DNA from: Russula earlei
Taxonomy: Eukaryota; Basidiomycota; Agaricomycetes; Russulales; Russulaceae
DNA length: 44,201 nucleotides
Direction: 5' to 3'
NCBI GenBank assembly: GCA_025769875.1
Contig: JAGFNK010000432.1
Location: 1 to 44,201, forward strand
Part shown: positions 1 to 10,499 of the stretch, piece after piece
How the letters are laid out: every line of letters starts with the position of its first letter
How positions within the stretch are numbered: position 1 is the stretch's first letter
Notes under the pieces: model-generated
Databases searched by the model: none
What the model saw: only the letters and a program-made list of their open reading frames with translations
What the model was told of the DNA's origin: nothing
Position numbers and translations under genes: made by a program

Positions 1-36
1 CTTACACAATACTGAAATATCTTTTGATAGATCTTA
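1..36. repeat. Short inverted copy of the 18541-18577 sequence
   Basis: This stretch is the reverse complement of about 36 bases at 18541-18577, with the match ending where transposon T1 begins. It is the flank into which T1 inserted. Read on the minus strand it follows the G2 gypsy leader, so it may be G2 internal sequence that also survives as a scrap upstream of element X. No coding signal is visible. Confidence 0.6.
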
Positions 37-390
37 TTGCCGTTTTCAGCGCACTTGGCGGAGTTTGAATTCCACCCAAATCGGTGCAGAAAACCCTCTC
101 AAACGTACGGGGCGAATATCTCCTCAAAACAGCTTCAATTCACATAAAACTTATTGTCCCTGAATTGCCTGAATGAGGGCTAGGCAGCCCCATTGTTTCA
201 TGACGATTTGAGTGAGAATTGGTGGAGCTGGTCTCAAGCCACCTCCACATATGTATTAGATGAATTACAACTCAAATCACGGTCTATATCTATTATTTTT
301 CCCTCATGTTGTACCCATGGGCTGTCTTGAGGCAGCCCCATAGTGTTTTTGACTCAAGCATTGTGGTGTGCAACGTCGTTTCGCTCATAT
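37..390 (+). repeat. T1 left terminal inverted repeat
   Basis: Pairs with 2915-3264 in inverted orientation. Differences are scattered single bases, mostly transitions, plus small indels; similarity fades beyond about 390. Both arms contain a short open frame starting MLYPWAVLRQPHSVFDSS, which is conserved only because the arms are copies and is not evidence of a protein. Confidence 0.85.
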
Positions 391-609
391 CGTGTGACAG
401 TAGCACGGTCGTGTGCCGGGAAGGAGCCCCCCCAGGAAGTGCACACCTGAGCCCATGGGGTGGTGAAGTGTGTCCAAGAATGCAGAATGACTTCATAAGA
501 CTGAAGCTCCAAAGAGGAGGAGCACCTAGCGGGAACGTGAGAATGTGTTTGTTCATTCGACTGCACTCAGGTTCACACAGATGATAAGGGAACAACAGGG
601 CAACTTTAT

Positions 610-2750
610 TCAACATGGTAGCAGATACAGGTTAGAACTAAGGCTAAGGGACAGGAAAAGCACAAAAGATGGGCATATGAAATGAAATCTAGACGTGAGA
701 AGGGGACCAAAGCTGGACGACACGAGGTATCGAGTCGTGGTCTCCAGCGACTGTGGTAGTGGCGTGTGGCAATTTGTGAAGGATGGCCAAGGCCAGGTGT
801 GGTGACGAGGGGTGTGGTCGAGTCGCGATGTGAGGAGGGGGAGATGATGCAAAGGAGAGGCTGGAGGGGGGATAGGGAGAGTGCTGGTGGGTGGTCGCTT
901 GGGTGCTGATGGCGCTGCCGAATGCGATTGCGGGTGGGACGATTGGAGAACTTGGATGGCAGATGCGAGGTAGAGGAGCGAGGGGGCGTGGAAGTAGAAA
1001 GGGAGAGGGAAGATGGCAGCAGGCTGGGAAATGGACGCACAGGCAGTGTGCAGATCTCTGACCAACAAAATGAGAGTCTAGTAAAAAAGGGGAGAAAAGC
1101 ATACCAAAATGTACAGTAGCAACACCATCCGATGGCAACGAAGATGGCGGCATGGTACGGGGCTCTTCGGCTGTGCGTTGGGACTCGTCGGTGCATGGTG
1201 AAGGCAGGGGCATTGAGGGCGAGGGCATGTGGCAGTTGATGGGGGCGAGGGTGGCGTGCTGGCAGCGACGATGATGATGATGTGAGGACGAAGAGGAGAT
1301 GGCACAAAAGGAATACGCACATATGTGCTCTTGTAAGCGATTCACAGCCAGCCATATAGCTGTGTGGGTGAGTCGACATTGAGGCTGTGCGCCTTTGCGA
1401 CAATTTTGCATGTCTTGTGGTCCATGCGTTTGTGCTGTAGTGAGTTCCCAGGCTTCTGCATTTACATAGGCATAGGACTCTTCCTCCCCATCCTCATTAA
1501 TAGCAGGAAGGGATGTCTTGGAAGCCTGAGCTCATGGTTGTGATCGCTTCGGTCGAGTGGGAGTGCCTGAGCTGTCACTTTCATTTCCACCAGTTTTTTT
1601 TCAGGCAGCCTTCCTTTGGCCAGTAGTATGTGTCGGTGCAGGCAGGCGTTTTAAAGCACGTTGCTTCGAGCCCATGAGGGTTTAGGGGGTTGAAATGGAG
1701 GGGTAGAGCAAGGTATGGTGAGCAGCTCTGGGAAGGGAAGAATGCCCTGTCATTGTCCTGGAGTAGGAGTGGACAGGTGGATGGTTGATGAATAAGCCAC
1801 ACGACTCTTTATGCACTGTCTTGTCCGTCGCCTCGTCCGTCGCCACAGTAGCCTCAGTCATGCCAGCCACCGACTTCGCATCAGTCTCTGTCTTAGCCTC
1901 GCCCATACTCATCAGTTCAGCCCAGTCCGTCATAGCACCAGCATCGCCAGCCGCCGCCGTCTCCACCCTGCCCTCAGCCTCAGCCTTCTCAGTCTCAGCC
2001 ACTGCCACCACGCCCCTAATTTTGCTAGCCTTCTCCGTCGCCCCAGCTTCAGATCAGTCAACCGCCGCCACCGCGCTCTTAGCCTTGCCAGCCGCCTTAG
2101 TCTCATCAGCCGCTGCTGTAGCCTCAGCCTCAGCCACCGACGTCTTAGCGCCACACGCCGCCGCCTCCACCACCGTCTCACAAGCCACCACTGCCACGCC
2201 CTTGTCAGCCACAGCCGCTGTCGCCCCTGTGTTGCCCTCAGTTGTTGCCTCCGCCCCGTCCGCCTCCACCATCGCACCAGCTCAGTCCGCCGCCACCTTC
2301 TCAGTCTCAGCCTCAGTCTTCTCAGTCACAGCCGCTGCTTTAGTAGTTTCATGTGACACCAGCACCGCCGCACCGCCGCAACCCCTCGCCACCAGCACCA
2401 CCCCAGAAGACCAAGAAGGCCTTGGCCACGAACTTAGCCACAACATGCCACAACAGGAGCAGAAGCCGCTGCAGGAGAAGCAGTCGCCGACGCCAACAGC
2501 ACACCGCACGCCGCCTCCCACATCGCCTCCCCATCTGTTTGCGCGCTCTCGCCCACATCTGCTGCCGACACCTGCAGTGGAGACGACCCCGCCACCACCG
2601 CCGCAAGACGACAGATCCCACCCCCGCGCAAGCTGCCCCACGCATCCTCTTTCTCAAGTCCTCGCCACCTACGTCTCTATCTACGAACTCACGCTCACCA
2701 CCTACGCCTTTGCTCCTTGTCCACGCCTGCTGCCACCACCTGCAATGGAG
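610..2750. other. T1 interior: low-complexity sequence, no convincing gene
   Basis: About 1790-2350 is a degenerate repeat built on GCC/TCA/GTC units. It leaves open frames on both strands: Ala/Ser/Thr/Val-rich on plus, Ala/Glu/Thr- or Arg/Trp-rich on minus. About 610-1400 is similarly biased. The only stretch that looks faintly protein-like is on the minus strand around 1440-1560 (acidic, ending in EDGEEESYAYVNAEAWE), which could be an exon of a lost gene. No transposase DDE/D motif is recognisable. The open frames are best explained by composition. Confidence 0.55.
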
Positions 2751-2756
2751 ATGACT

Positions 2757-2796
2757 CCTGTATATAAAAACACCCTAGCTACTCTGTAGTAGAAAG
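2757..2796 (+). promoter_or_regulatory. TATA block shared with LTR K
   Basis: A TATATAAAA core is followed by a ~25-base block ending CTACTCTGTAGTAG. The same block occurs as reverse complement at about 15225-15265, inside solo LTR K. This suggests the right part of T1 carries a promoter segment of LTR origin, or that both derive from a common source. Transcription would run rightwards toward the right arm. Confidence 0.5.
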
Positions 2797-2914
2797 AGTT
2801 CAGAATAGGACCCCTCTTTGCAACCCACTCCTCTCTGTCTGTGAAAAACAAGAAGGATGGTCAGAATTGAGAGGCGAGAGGGGTGATGAGTGGCTGGCTG
2901 TGACTCCAATCGCA

Positions 2915-3264
2915 CTGGAAATAACATTGCACACCACAACACTTGAGTCAAAAACACTATGGGGCTGCCTCAAGACAGCCCATGGGTACAACATGAGGGA
3001 AAAATAATAGATATAGACCATGATTTTGAGTTGTAATTCATCTAATACACATGTGGAGGTGGCTTGAGTCCAGCTCCACCAAGTCTCACTCAAATCTCAT
3101 GAAAACAATGGGGCTGCCTAGCCCTCATTCAGGCAATTCAGGGACAATAAATTTCATATGAATCGAAGCTGTTTTGAGGGAGATATTCATCCCACATGTT
3201 TGAGGGGGTTTCTGCGCCAATTTGGGTGGAATTCAAGCTCTGCCAAGTGCGCTGAAAACGGCAA
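2915..3264 (-). repeat. T1 right terminal inverted repeat
   Basis: Inverted partner of 37-390, ending in GCTGAAAACGGCAA followed by TA. The dinucleotide TA abuts both arms and is taken as the target-site duplication. Confidence 0.85.
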
Positions 3265-3266
3265 TA

Positions 3267-3341
3267 ACCAAATTGGGGGAGTTAGGAGTGGACACTTGAG
3301 CGTTGGCTGGTCAATACAGGGATGATGAGAGACTGTCCAGA
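3267..3341 (-). mobile_element. G2 leader with primer-binding site (Ty3/gypsy)
   Basis: Read on the minus strand, this begins TCTGGACAGTCTCTCA directly after the G2 LTR end. It is nearly the same as the first bases after the 5' LTR of the complete element G (22136 onward), and similarity continues for about 60 bases. The conserved TGGACAGTCT (3330-3339 on the complement) is the candidate primer-binding site. T1 interrupts the leader at 3264-3266, so the rest of this G2 copy is not visible. Confidence 0.7.
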
Positions 3342-4167
3342 TGTCAAGACACGTACTGCTGATCACTAAGGACTCAGGAGCAGGTGGGCAAGGGTCGGAA
3401 CAGATGGTACGCGGCGTAAGCGGCGTTGAACAGGAGGACGAGCCAAACGATGAGGAGGTACCAGATGGGGACTGGTAGATGTTGCAAGAGACAAAGGCGA
3501 AGGCTAGAGGCCAGTGTAGCGAGGGGGCTTTAAACAAGGCGGTCGTTGAAGAGTACCTTGGAGGTGAGGGGAATCTTTAGACTGAGTGGTCGCAGGGGAG
3601 TACCCAGGAAGATGAGAGTATCACAAATGGACAGTCTGACGACTGCCATGCTTCATTGGGGCTTATATACAGTGTACAGGGTCGATTACAAAGACCTGGG
3701 ACTATTCTAGACTCTTTGGTACCATCCAATAGGACTACAGAGGTATAAACTTGCTTGTGTCAAGTTTCAGGCTTACTGAGCGCATTACTGATCATTGTGG
3801 AACGATGACATCATTATGATGTCACTGTGGAGCGCTTAGTGAGCCTATGAGGTCACTGTGGAGTTGCTCAGTCAGCTATGATGTCATTGGAGCCTGGATG
3901 ACGTCAGATGATTTCAACAGTTTCTAAGAGTTTGTGCCGCTGTTTCGGGTCCTTGGTGGCTGGGTGGCCATGTGGCTGCCACGCGATGATTACCCGATTT
4001 GGAAACAGGTGCCTGGTCGTGTTATAGTGCCTTTGCAATAGCGATATCTTGCACTGCAGGGGGGATAGCCCAGAAAATGGAAGGGAGTTGGTAATGCAAA
4101 ATGAGAGAGGTCTCTCTTGAGTGAAATAGGACCATCTACGGTCAGGGCCTGGCCTTGGTTCGTAACA
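3342..4167 (-). repeat. G2 5' LTR, minus orientation
   Basis: On the minus strand this runs from TGTTACGAACC (4167) to CTTGACA (3342), a TG...CA unit of 826 bases. Its distal end and the following leader match element G, while the rest is diverged, so it is a sister family. A TATA box (TATATAAG, complement of 3661-3670) lies about 30 bases before AGACTGTCCA (complement of 3628-3637), which can pair with the primer-binding site beside the LTR. Its outer edge abuts the F-box relic, whose 5' end is absent. Confidence 0.75.
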
Positions 4168-5332
4168 CATCTCTTGGACTGTGGTCTGCTATTCACACCT
4201 TCAAACCCCCCAAAAAGATGTTCTGTTCCATCCCTTGCTCCCCACTGGAGGCCCGAACTGCGATGAGATTCCTTACCTGTTTCCTTATCGAGCCTTCAAA
4301 TATGTGCAATCTTTGGGATTTCCACCTTCTTCTCCATGGGTCCAATCCACTTCTGCTGGCCTCTGGGTTCATCAAAATGCACCAATTGTTTAACACCCTA
4401 CCACTCACACAACTGCACTCTGCAGGATTCGGTTCTGTGGATAGTCTTCCTTCCTCCATCGCCTTACGAAGCGGAGCATGCAGCTCTCACACAATTAATT
4501 TACTTGATATTTCATCTGATTATGCCTTCACTCCTGGAATTGTGGAAACCACGATGGGGATTCTCAAGCACTCACCTATCAAGTCCCTGTTCCTTTGCAT
4601 AGTATCTTTGAAACCCTCCCACTGGACCGCTTTACTTGGCAAGCTCAACATGACATCTCTCAAGAAACTTGTTCTTGAAGGGGATATCCCAGGGCCAGCG
4701 CTCATTCGTTTTCTAACCAAGCACAAGGGCCTTAAGAGCATCCGTATCCAATGCAACATGCCATTGGACCACATTCAACCTAGCCGTCAGCCTTTCCTAC
4801 CCAATCTTCTGACCCTTTGTGCTCCATTGGGGATTTGCTGTGACATTGGAGAGCGACTAGGTAACTCGACAAGCCTTTACAACCTAGAAGTGGAAATGAG
4901 CCAATTCCAACCGCATGATCCTACCTTTCTTTGTCTCTTGCAAATCGTGAGCCATTTCCAGAACCTCGACCATCTTGGGCTTCAAATTTGCTGACTTTGC
5001 CATCTGCCTCACCACATACAAACCTGAGCCACTATGATAGTGATGGTTACCCAACTCATGAGCTAAGACAGATCCACACTCTGAGTTGGTTCCTGAACCA
5101 GGCTTGCTTATCACATAGAGATATGGTATGACCTTACCACATTTTCATCTTCCATGTCTTACCCATATAACAGGACATCATGTGTGCCTATGTACGATCC
5201 TTTCCGATGGTAGAAAGGGTTTATTGGGAAGATGCGGGCAGTAAGTTGGGGACGGATGTCCTTGATGCACTACATAGGGCAGCAAAGCCCACACTTCATA
5301 CTGTCATTACCGAATCATGTGGTCTCTCTTAG
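4168..5332 (+). pseudogene. F-box/leucine-rich type protein, 5'-truncated relic
   Basis: An open frame of about 275 codons reads as leucine-rich segments of the kind in agaric F-box proteins (for example LKKLVLEGDIPGPALIRFLT and FQNLDHLGLQI), which recruit substrates to SCF ubiquitin ligases. The N-terminal F-box is absent; the reading begins at the edge of the G2 LTR (WSAIHTF...). After a stop near 4992 the signal continues in other frames, ending VERVYWEDAGSKLGTDVLDA and TVITESCGLS with a stop at 5330-5332, typical of the C-terminus of this large agaric family. Unrecognised introns could explain some frame changes. The family call rests on style rather than a diagnostic motif. Confidence 0.55.
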
Positions 5333-5726
5333 ATGAATGTGTGCATGCATATGTGATGACAACTTGGCAGGTCATTCATGTCAATGTCAATACTTTCCTT
5401 GGTTTTATTCTGTGTGTGAGAATTTGCATGAAAGCGCATATGTGTGTATCTCCATCATCAGGTGGGGAGATTGATCCCCCACCCCCATCAGCCAATTATT
5501 GCCAATAAGGCACTTATGGCCCGTGGTTCTCCGGGTTTCACTGGCTGTGGCCGTGTAGTAGGCAGATACTTAAGCGAGCAAGCTCACACACCCTGAACCA
5601 CCCTGGTTTCACTCAAGTATGTACGTTGAAGTGATCGTTCATATTGTACATGTAATTGCTGCCGCACACAACCTGTTTTAAGATTAGAGTTAAGAGAGAA
5701 TCATTGACTGCAGGACCACGTACTGA
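5333..5726. other. Intergenic, no gene seen
   Basis: No coding signal. A segment at about 5467-5513 (GATTGATCCCC... CCAATTATTGCCAATAA) resembles one at about 8940-8977 in the same orientation, on the far side of the kinase pseudogene. Confidence 0.5.
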
Positions 5727-8138
5727 TTGCAGTACATGATTCTCACCTTTGACAACTTCTTTGTCTCATCTCACAACATGGCCATCATCTGTCCCAGCAC
5801 GCCGCCTCAAACCGAGCAAGGTAGTCTAACTATAACTACTACACCTCTAAAATACGACCTATCAGGAAGTCACACACACACATCCACACCTCAAAAGCTA
5901 GCTTCAGAGAGATGTAAGGACATGACCTGGGACGTATGTGACAAATTCATTGGGCCTATGCCAATAGCCAAATTCCTCTTGGAATTCATGCCAGAAGCAA
6001 GCCAAGCTTGAAAGACGGAGCACATCATCAGCTTCAACAAGCGCTCCGTCTCACACAATGAGGATCACTTTGTCAGTCCCCACATTAAAGGGGGGATCCA
6101 CGCTCATGTACATGACAGATACAGGCAATCAAAATGTCCAGCCTCGCTGATAATCTCACATTCATCAACACAACTGTTAAGCAAGATAAGGCAATCCAAG
6201 GGAGACCAGACATCGTTATCTATTGGAAAAGGGAAGGTCATCAGGAAAACAAGTGGCTGACCTCACTGGACTGGAGAGCAGTCGATGTGTGGATCGAAAA
6301 CAAAAAGGAAAAAGAGGACATTTTTTGCAACCTTACACATATGAGGCAAGAGGACCATAAGGGTGAGCTTGAGTGTCACATTAGGTGGACTGAGCGCACG
6401 TATTGTGTGTGTGGTCAACTCACACATTATGCCACTTCTATCCATCGTTCACAGTTTCAGGTCTTCTCTTACTCAATCATCCTCTTTGGAAAGACAACAG
6501 AGCAACTACTGCGATGGGATCGCAGTGGTGCTATCTATACCAAGCTATTCAATTGGGCCAAAGATACCAACACCCTTTTCAAATTCATCTGGAGGCTCAA
6601 CTCTCTCACTTTTGCCCAGCATGGATACGACACCACTGTCACCTCGGTCTCGAAGAACGATAAGGGGGTTGGTGATGCACAGTCCACACTGGCGGTATAC
6701 ATGGACGTCGAGAAAATTGAAGTTGAAGACCTCGCCAGATTCTCATCAATGATGATCATGCCACGGATGGACAGCCAAAGCCCTATATCACATGGAAACC
6801 AATATGGGAGATGAAAACCCTTTTTGGTCAGTCGACATTTGGATTTGTCTGCCACGACGTCGAATGGAATGAACTGGTTTACCTCAAAGATTACTGGCGT
6901 ACCAATTTCCCAGGTATTGAGAAAGAAGCAGATATTTATCATGATTTGAAAGAAGCAAAAGTGCGTTACATTCCGATGTTGGGTCCAGCTGGCGACATGC
7001 TATTGACACCGGAGCATCCACTTGACGTACAAAGCACAAGGACGCAAGACTATGTGAAAGGTGGCAATCGCAAACATATTTGGTGTCCCGGTACACTGCA
7101 CATCAAACGATATGTCCACTACCGACTTGTCTTGAACACGCTCAGACAGCCGCTGAGTACATTTGGATCGACTTGGGAGCTATGCCAGGTCATTTGGGAT
7201 GCTATGATCGGTGAGGATTAGCATTACGTTTAAGTTTGTTGTTTGACAATTTGGAACAGCTCATATGGACGCATACGACAAAGCAAAAATTTTACATTGG
7301 GATGTGAGCACAGGAAACATTCTGATCGCCCCAGATTGATCAGGTTTATTGATTGACTGGGACATGTCCAAGAGGATGGATGTGACCTGGCAGAGACAAC
7401 CCTCCCACATGGTATGATCTGTTTATCCCCTATGCATGGCGAATTGACTTCGTGTTCAGGGTACATGGCAGTTCATATCAACAGGACTTTTATTACACCC
7501 TCACGCTCGATCTCATCAAATTTCAGATGATATTGAATCCTTTTACCGGGTTCTTATTTATATTGTCATGAAATGCCAACATTCTGCGATCAAGGGCCAA
7601 TCACAAGATATGCAACATGTATTTGATGGATACAGAGATGTGGATGATGATGGTGTTATCCAGGGCGGTGATGGAAAGCTATCTTTCCTACACAAACTAA
7701 TACTTCACCTGGATTCGTTTGGTTTTGTCCCAGAACCATGCCAGCCAGATCATTGAAGAGTTGCGCACCCTTCTTAAAACCTTCTATGATGATATTAACC
7801 CAAAATCAATTATGCCCGAACCTCAAGAGGAGAGGAATGTCTGGATGGAGGTCAAGGATGCTCATGAGAAGCTTTGTTCTTCTGAATGGGTCTTGAATCT
7901 CATAACACGGAACCTGGAATCCAAAAATTGGTCTGACAATGATGGCGGCCTATCAAAGAACATCCTTGGTCATGATCCAACATTCAGCAGGGGCTGCCGC
8001 AAGCACAAGGCTAAAGATGATAGCTGTGTAGCAAATGGTCTATTGTTCAACAAAAAGCATAGAGGACGATATCCACCAAAAGGATCTTCACTTTCCAGGT
8101 ATGGCTTGTCGGCTGTCTCGCAAGGCTGTCCAGGGTAA
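5727..8138 (+). pseudogene. FunK1-type protein kinase, degraded
   Basis: The order of motifs matches the basidiomycete FunK1 kinase family. An N-terminal block (MTWDVCDKFIGPMPIAKFL) is followed near 6500 by LLRWDRSGAIYTKLFNW. Next comes the part before the catalytic loop (VHYRLVLNTLRQPLSTF, about 7110). The catalytic loop is HWDVSTGNIL (about 7290) where the family has HRDVS, and the metal-binding segment is LIDWDMSK. GTWQFIS follows after a GT-AG intron, then FDGYRDVDDDG and IIEELRTLLKTFY. The pieces lie in several frames with stops near 6011, 6812, 7219 and 7754, more than introns alone should cause. The HRD arginine is replaced by W (CGG to TGG is the simplest route). FunK1 kinases are expanded in mushroom genomes; their substrates are poorly known. 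Confidence 0.8.
7412..7459 (+). other. 48-base intron in the FunK1 relic
   Basis: GTATGA at the 5' end and TTCAG at the 3' end. Removing it joins ...SHM to GTWQFIS in frame, the conserved order in FunK1 kinases. The size is normal for agaric introns. Confidence 0.7.
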
Positions 8139-9318
8139 TTCTTTAGTACGTCATCACACAGTGTCCCGCTGTAAGGTGGCATCCCATTCCAGCCCTGTGT
8201 CATTGCTCTCGACTCTCTTTCATTGTGTACCAGGTTCCACCTCTGCTGCCCAGCCAGCTCTCAACCCTCTTTCATTGCATTGCCTCACCATGACCACTAA
8301 GATGCACTCTGCTGCCTTTCACTGTTGTCACCACAGTCGGATGTGAGGGCTCAGTGCCCCAATGATTTCCATCATCATTGCTTCGTGGACCCTTCATACA
8401 CTACTCCTCAGTTTCTGTCTTGCTACAAATTTGGACTCCCTAGTTACTTGGCCTCTGACTCCTGTTTGTTCCCTTTGACTCGCTTGTTACTGATTGGTTT
8501 TGTTTATCCTGAGTCAACGATACTGTTCCAGATTCGTACTTACGCCTCGTTTCGCAGCTCATCGCTCTGACTCATCTTGTTCCACATCCATGTATCACAC
8601 TCCCAACTCGCGTCTTTCTGTCTCCCCAATCCCCCAATATCCCCCTCTCTCATAGATCACGTCTCATATGTCAACATTCTAGTTATACCTCAGAACAAGA
8701 GACCTGTTTTGTCCCTTCTTTTGTGTGTGTTTTCGCGAACTCAGCAAGCCGCCACCCACTGCCTTCAACACAGACTTGGTTCTTAGTGGGAAAATACAAA
8801 CAAGATTCAATTATAAGAATGCTAACTATATTATTTGGCTTGAGTAAAATTGTAACAAAATGTAAAGCCCAGATCTTCGCATTGAGTTTAATCTGTGTGG
8901 TCAGTCTCTGTCATTGAGGCAATTGATCCCCATCAGGTGCAATTGATCCCCATCGGCCGATTATCACCATGTAATTAGTAGACCGTTCCTATTTAAAATT
9001 TGGTGTCATATTTGTGGATGCACTTTATGTCTCGATTTATTCAATATAAATCCATGTATTAACATACGCCATTGTGTTAAGTTTATCCAAGTCTGCTAAG
9101 GCTAGATTGATTGGGCAAATTAAGTGTATATGATCCCCCTGGTGATTTGGGGCAACTCATGTTGCATCTTAGGTTACATAACTTGGGAACTGAGCTGCCC
9201 TCTCTTAAGCATTTGACTAAGTTCTAATTGTTTGGGTTGACATATTTACAATAATGCGATGCATGAGGAGAGGGCAACAAATCAATCAATTGTTTTAAAA
9301 TAATTTGTAATCTGAGCT
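8139..9318. other. Intergenic, T-rich, no gene seen
   Basis: Open frames here are short and without recognisable motifs. About 8919-8958 holds two copies of a ~20-base unit (GCAATTGATCCCCATC). The rest is AT-rich spacer. Confidence 0.5.
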
Positions 9319-9374
9319 GAGTCAATTCAGTGGTCAATATATATATTTCACCTTTATTGACCACTGAGTTGAGT
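9319..9374. repeat. Small inverted repeat (hairpin)
   Basis: GAGTCAATTCAGTGGTCAATA pairs with TATTGACCACTGAGTTGAG across an AT-rich loop of about 15 bases. It lies 40 bases upstream of foldback element T2 and may be part of it. Confidence 0.6.
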
Positions 9375-9411
9375 TTTAGTGGACTGGACTTATGCATTCC
9401 TGTCCATCATG

Positions 9412-9754
9412 TTATAGTCAACTCAATGGACAATAAAAGTAAAATATTCCAAGTGCTGAGTAGGCTCTGTTGTGGCCACAAAATATATTACATAATTAAT
9501 GACTTTAGTAGAGCACGAAAAATGTGACCAAAAAGGTTATTAAATATGAGCAGTCTATTCATTCCAGCACAACTTTTAGCCAGGCTAGGGTAAATGTTGT
9601 GCCGGAATGAGTAGACTGTCCATATTCAACCTTTTTTGTCACATTTTTCATGCTCTACTAAAGTCATTACTTATGTAATATATTTTGTGGCCACAACAGA
9701 GCCTACTCAGCACTTGGAATATTTTACTTTTATTGTCCATCAAGTTGACTATAA
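9412..9754. mobile_element. T2: foldback element with ~160-base arms
   Basis: Bases 9412-9573 and 9596-9754 are near-perfect inverted copies separated by a ~22-base loop; the outer bases are TTATAGTC...GACTATAA. The arms have no coding sequence. The form is that of a foldback MITE. I find no convincing target duplication and no second copy in the window. Confidence 0.75.
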
Positions 9755-9888
9755 GCAGACTCGACTTATCCCTGCCTGCCTGTTGTGTATGTACAGTTAC
9801 TTGGAATACATCACAATCTACAAGTGCATCAGTAAAGATGGATTCTAGTCTCCATTGGTTTCTCACCTCAGGAAACCAAAAAAACCAG

Positions 9889-9920
9889 CAGAAACTGGGA
9901 AACTGGGAGACTGGGAAACC
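9889..9920. repeat. Short tandem repeat of ACTGGGA
   Basis: About four degenerate copies of a 7-8-base unit. It lies at the edge where recognisable gypsy protease sequence stops and may mark the breakpoint. Confidence 0.6.
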
Positions 9921-9924
9921 CATG

Positions 9925-10480
9925 TCCCCCTATCTGTGTGGGGAGGTTTTCAGCACAACCTACTGTCCAGCTAGTGAGCTCATTGGCACTCTCCATTGCA
10001 AGATGTTGGCTGTAGTTAACGTGAGCTTTGATCTTGCAGGCAAGGTCCTGCCTGATGACCACAATCTGTGAACCAGGATCAATTGCCCCTGGTTCAGAGA
10101 TGTCTTGATTGAATGTGATGTCAACTTCCTGCAGGGTGAGAGAATACTCTGGTTCCAGAGTGGTAAGCAGCATGGGTAAATGAGTGGAGGCAAGTGGGGT
10201 GGACTGGGGTTTCATGTTGCAGCAGCCTGCCTCAATGTGGCAAACTTTAAGGAGGTTGGCCAGGTCCTTGAAGATGGAGGGACTGGTTGCCAGAACATGT
10301 GCTGGGGTGGTCTAGGACAACTTGCCTTTGAGGAGCCATGCTGTGAGCTCATCAATGAGGTGCTGGTCAATGGTGGCTGACAAGTTACAATACTGAGGGG
10401 TGGGCTTTGGGGGGTCAATGCATGGGGCCATGGGTTTCTCCTCCTTCATGGGGAATGTGGGTGGGGTCAGTGACTTGTTT
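9925..10480 (-). pseudogene. Ty3/gypsy gag C-terminus to protease fragment
   Basis: On the minus strand one frame with a single stop reads through a spacer (LIDELTAWLLKGKLS) into a retropepsin-like segment: IDPGSQIVVIRQDLA, AMESANELTSWTVGCAENL. In fungal gypsy elements the protease active site is D-S/T-G; here it reads D-P-G, so the enzyme would be dead. The fragment ends abruptly at about 9925 and at the LINE poly(A) at 10482. Reverse transcriptase, expected further left, is absent. It is not continuous with gypsy fragment H on the far side of the LINE. Confidence 0.7.
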
Positions 10481-10499
10481 TCTTTTTTTTTTTTTTTTT

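Larger units (their letters stand above)
37..3264. mobile_element. T1: DNA transposon with ~350-bp terminal inverted repeats
   Basis: The first ~350 bases (37 to about 390) and the last ~350 bases (about 2915-3264) are imperfect inverted copies of each other. The outermost bases are TTGCCGTTTTCAGC, and TA stands at both outer edges (35-36 and 3265-3266), as expected of a TA target duplication. No transposase motif is visible inside. The interior holds low-complexity G- and C-rich sequence with long but unconvincing open frames. I read it as a non-autonomous or degenerate class II element inserted in the leader of gypsy element G2. The superfamily cannot be set: a TA duplication suggests Tc1/mariner-like, but the long arms are unusual for that group. 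Confidence 0.8.

Noticed and set aside
606..1403. 265-codon minus-strand frame in T1
   Set aside because: Overlapping frames of similar length, Pro/Ser/His-rich low-complexity composition and no motif.
1785..2789. 334-codon plus-strand frame in T1, Ala/Ser/Thr/Val-rich
   Set aside because: All frames of this stretch are open on both strands because of GCC/TCA-type repeats; no domain, start context or homologous arm copy supports it as a protein.
4155..4994. Intact F-box gene starting at ATG 4155
   Set aside because: The ATG lies inside the G2 LTR and the expected F-box is missing; treated as a truncated relic.
8035..8917. Small plus-strand genes at 8035-8917
   Set aside because: Several overlapping short frames with Ser/Leu/Pro-rich content, no motif and T-rich composition.
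8919..8960. CRISPR-like or satellite repeat
   Set aside because: Only two ~20-base units; fungal sequence; no array.
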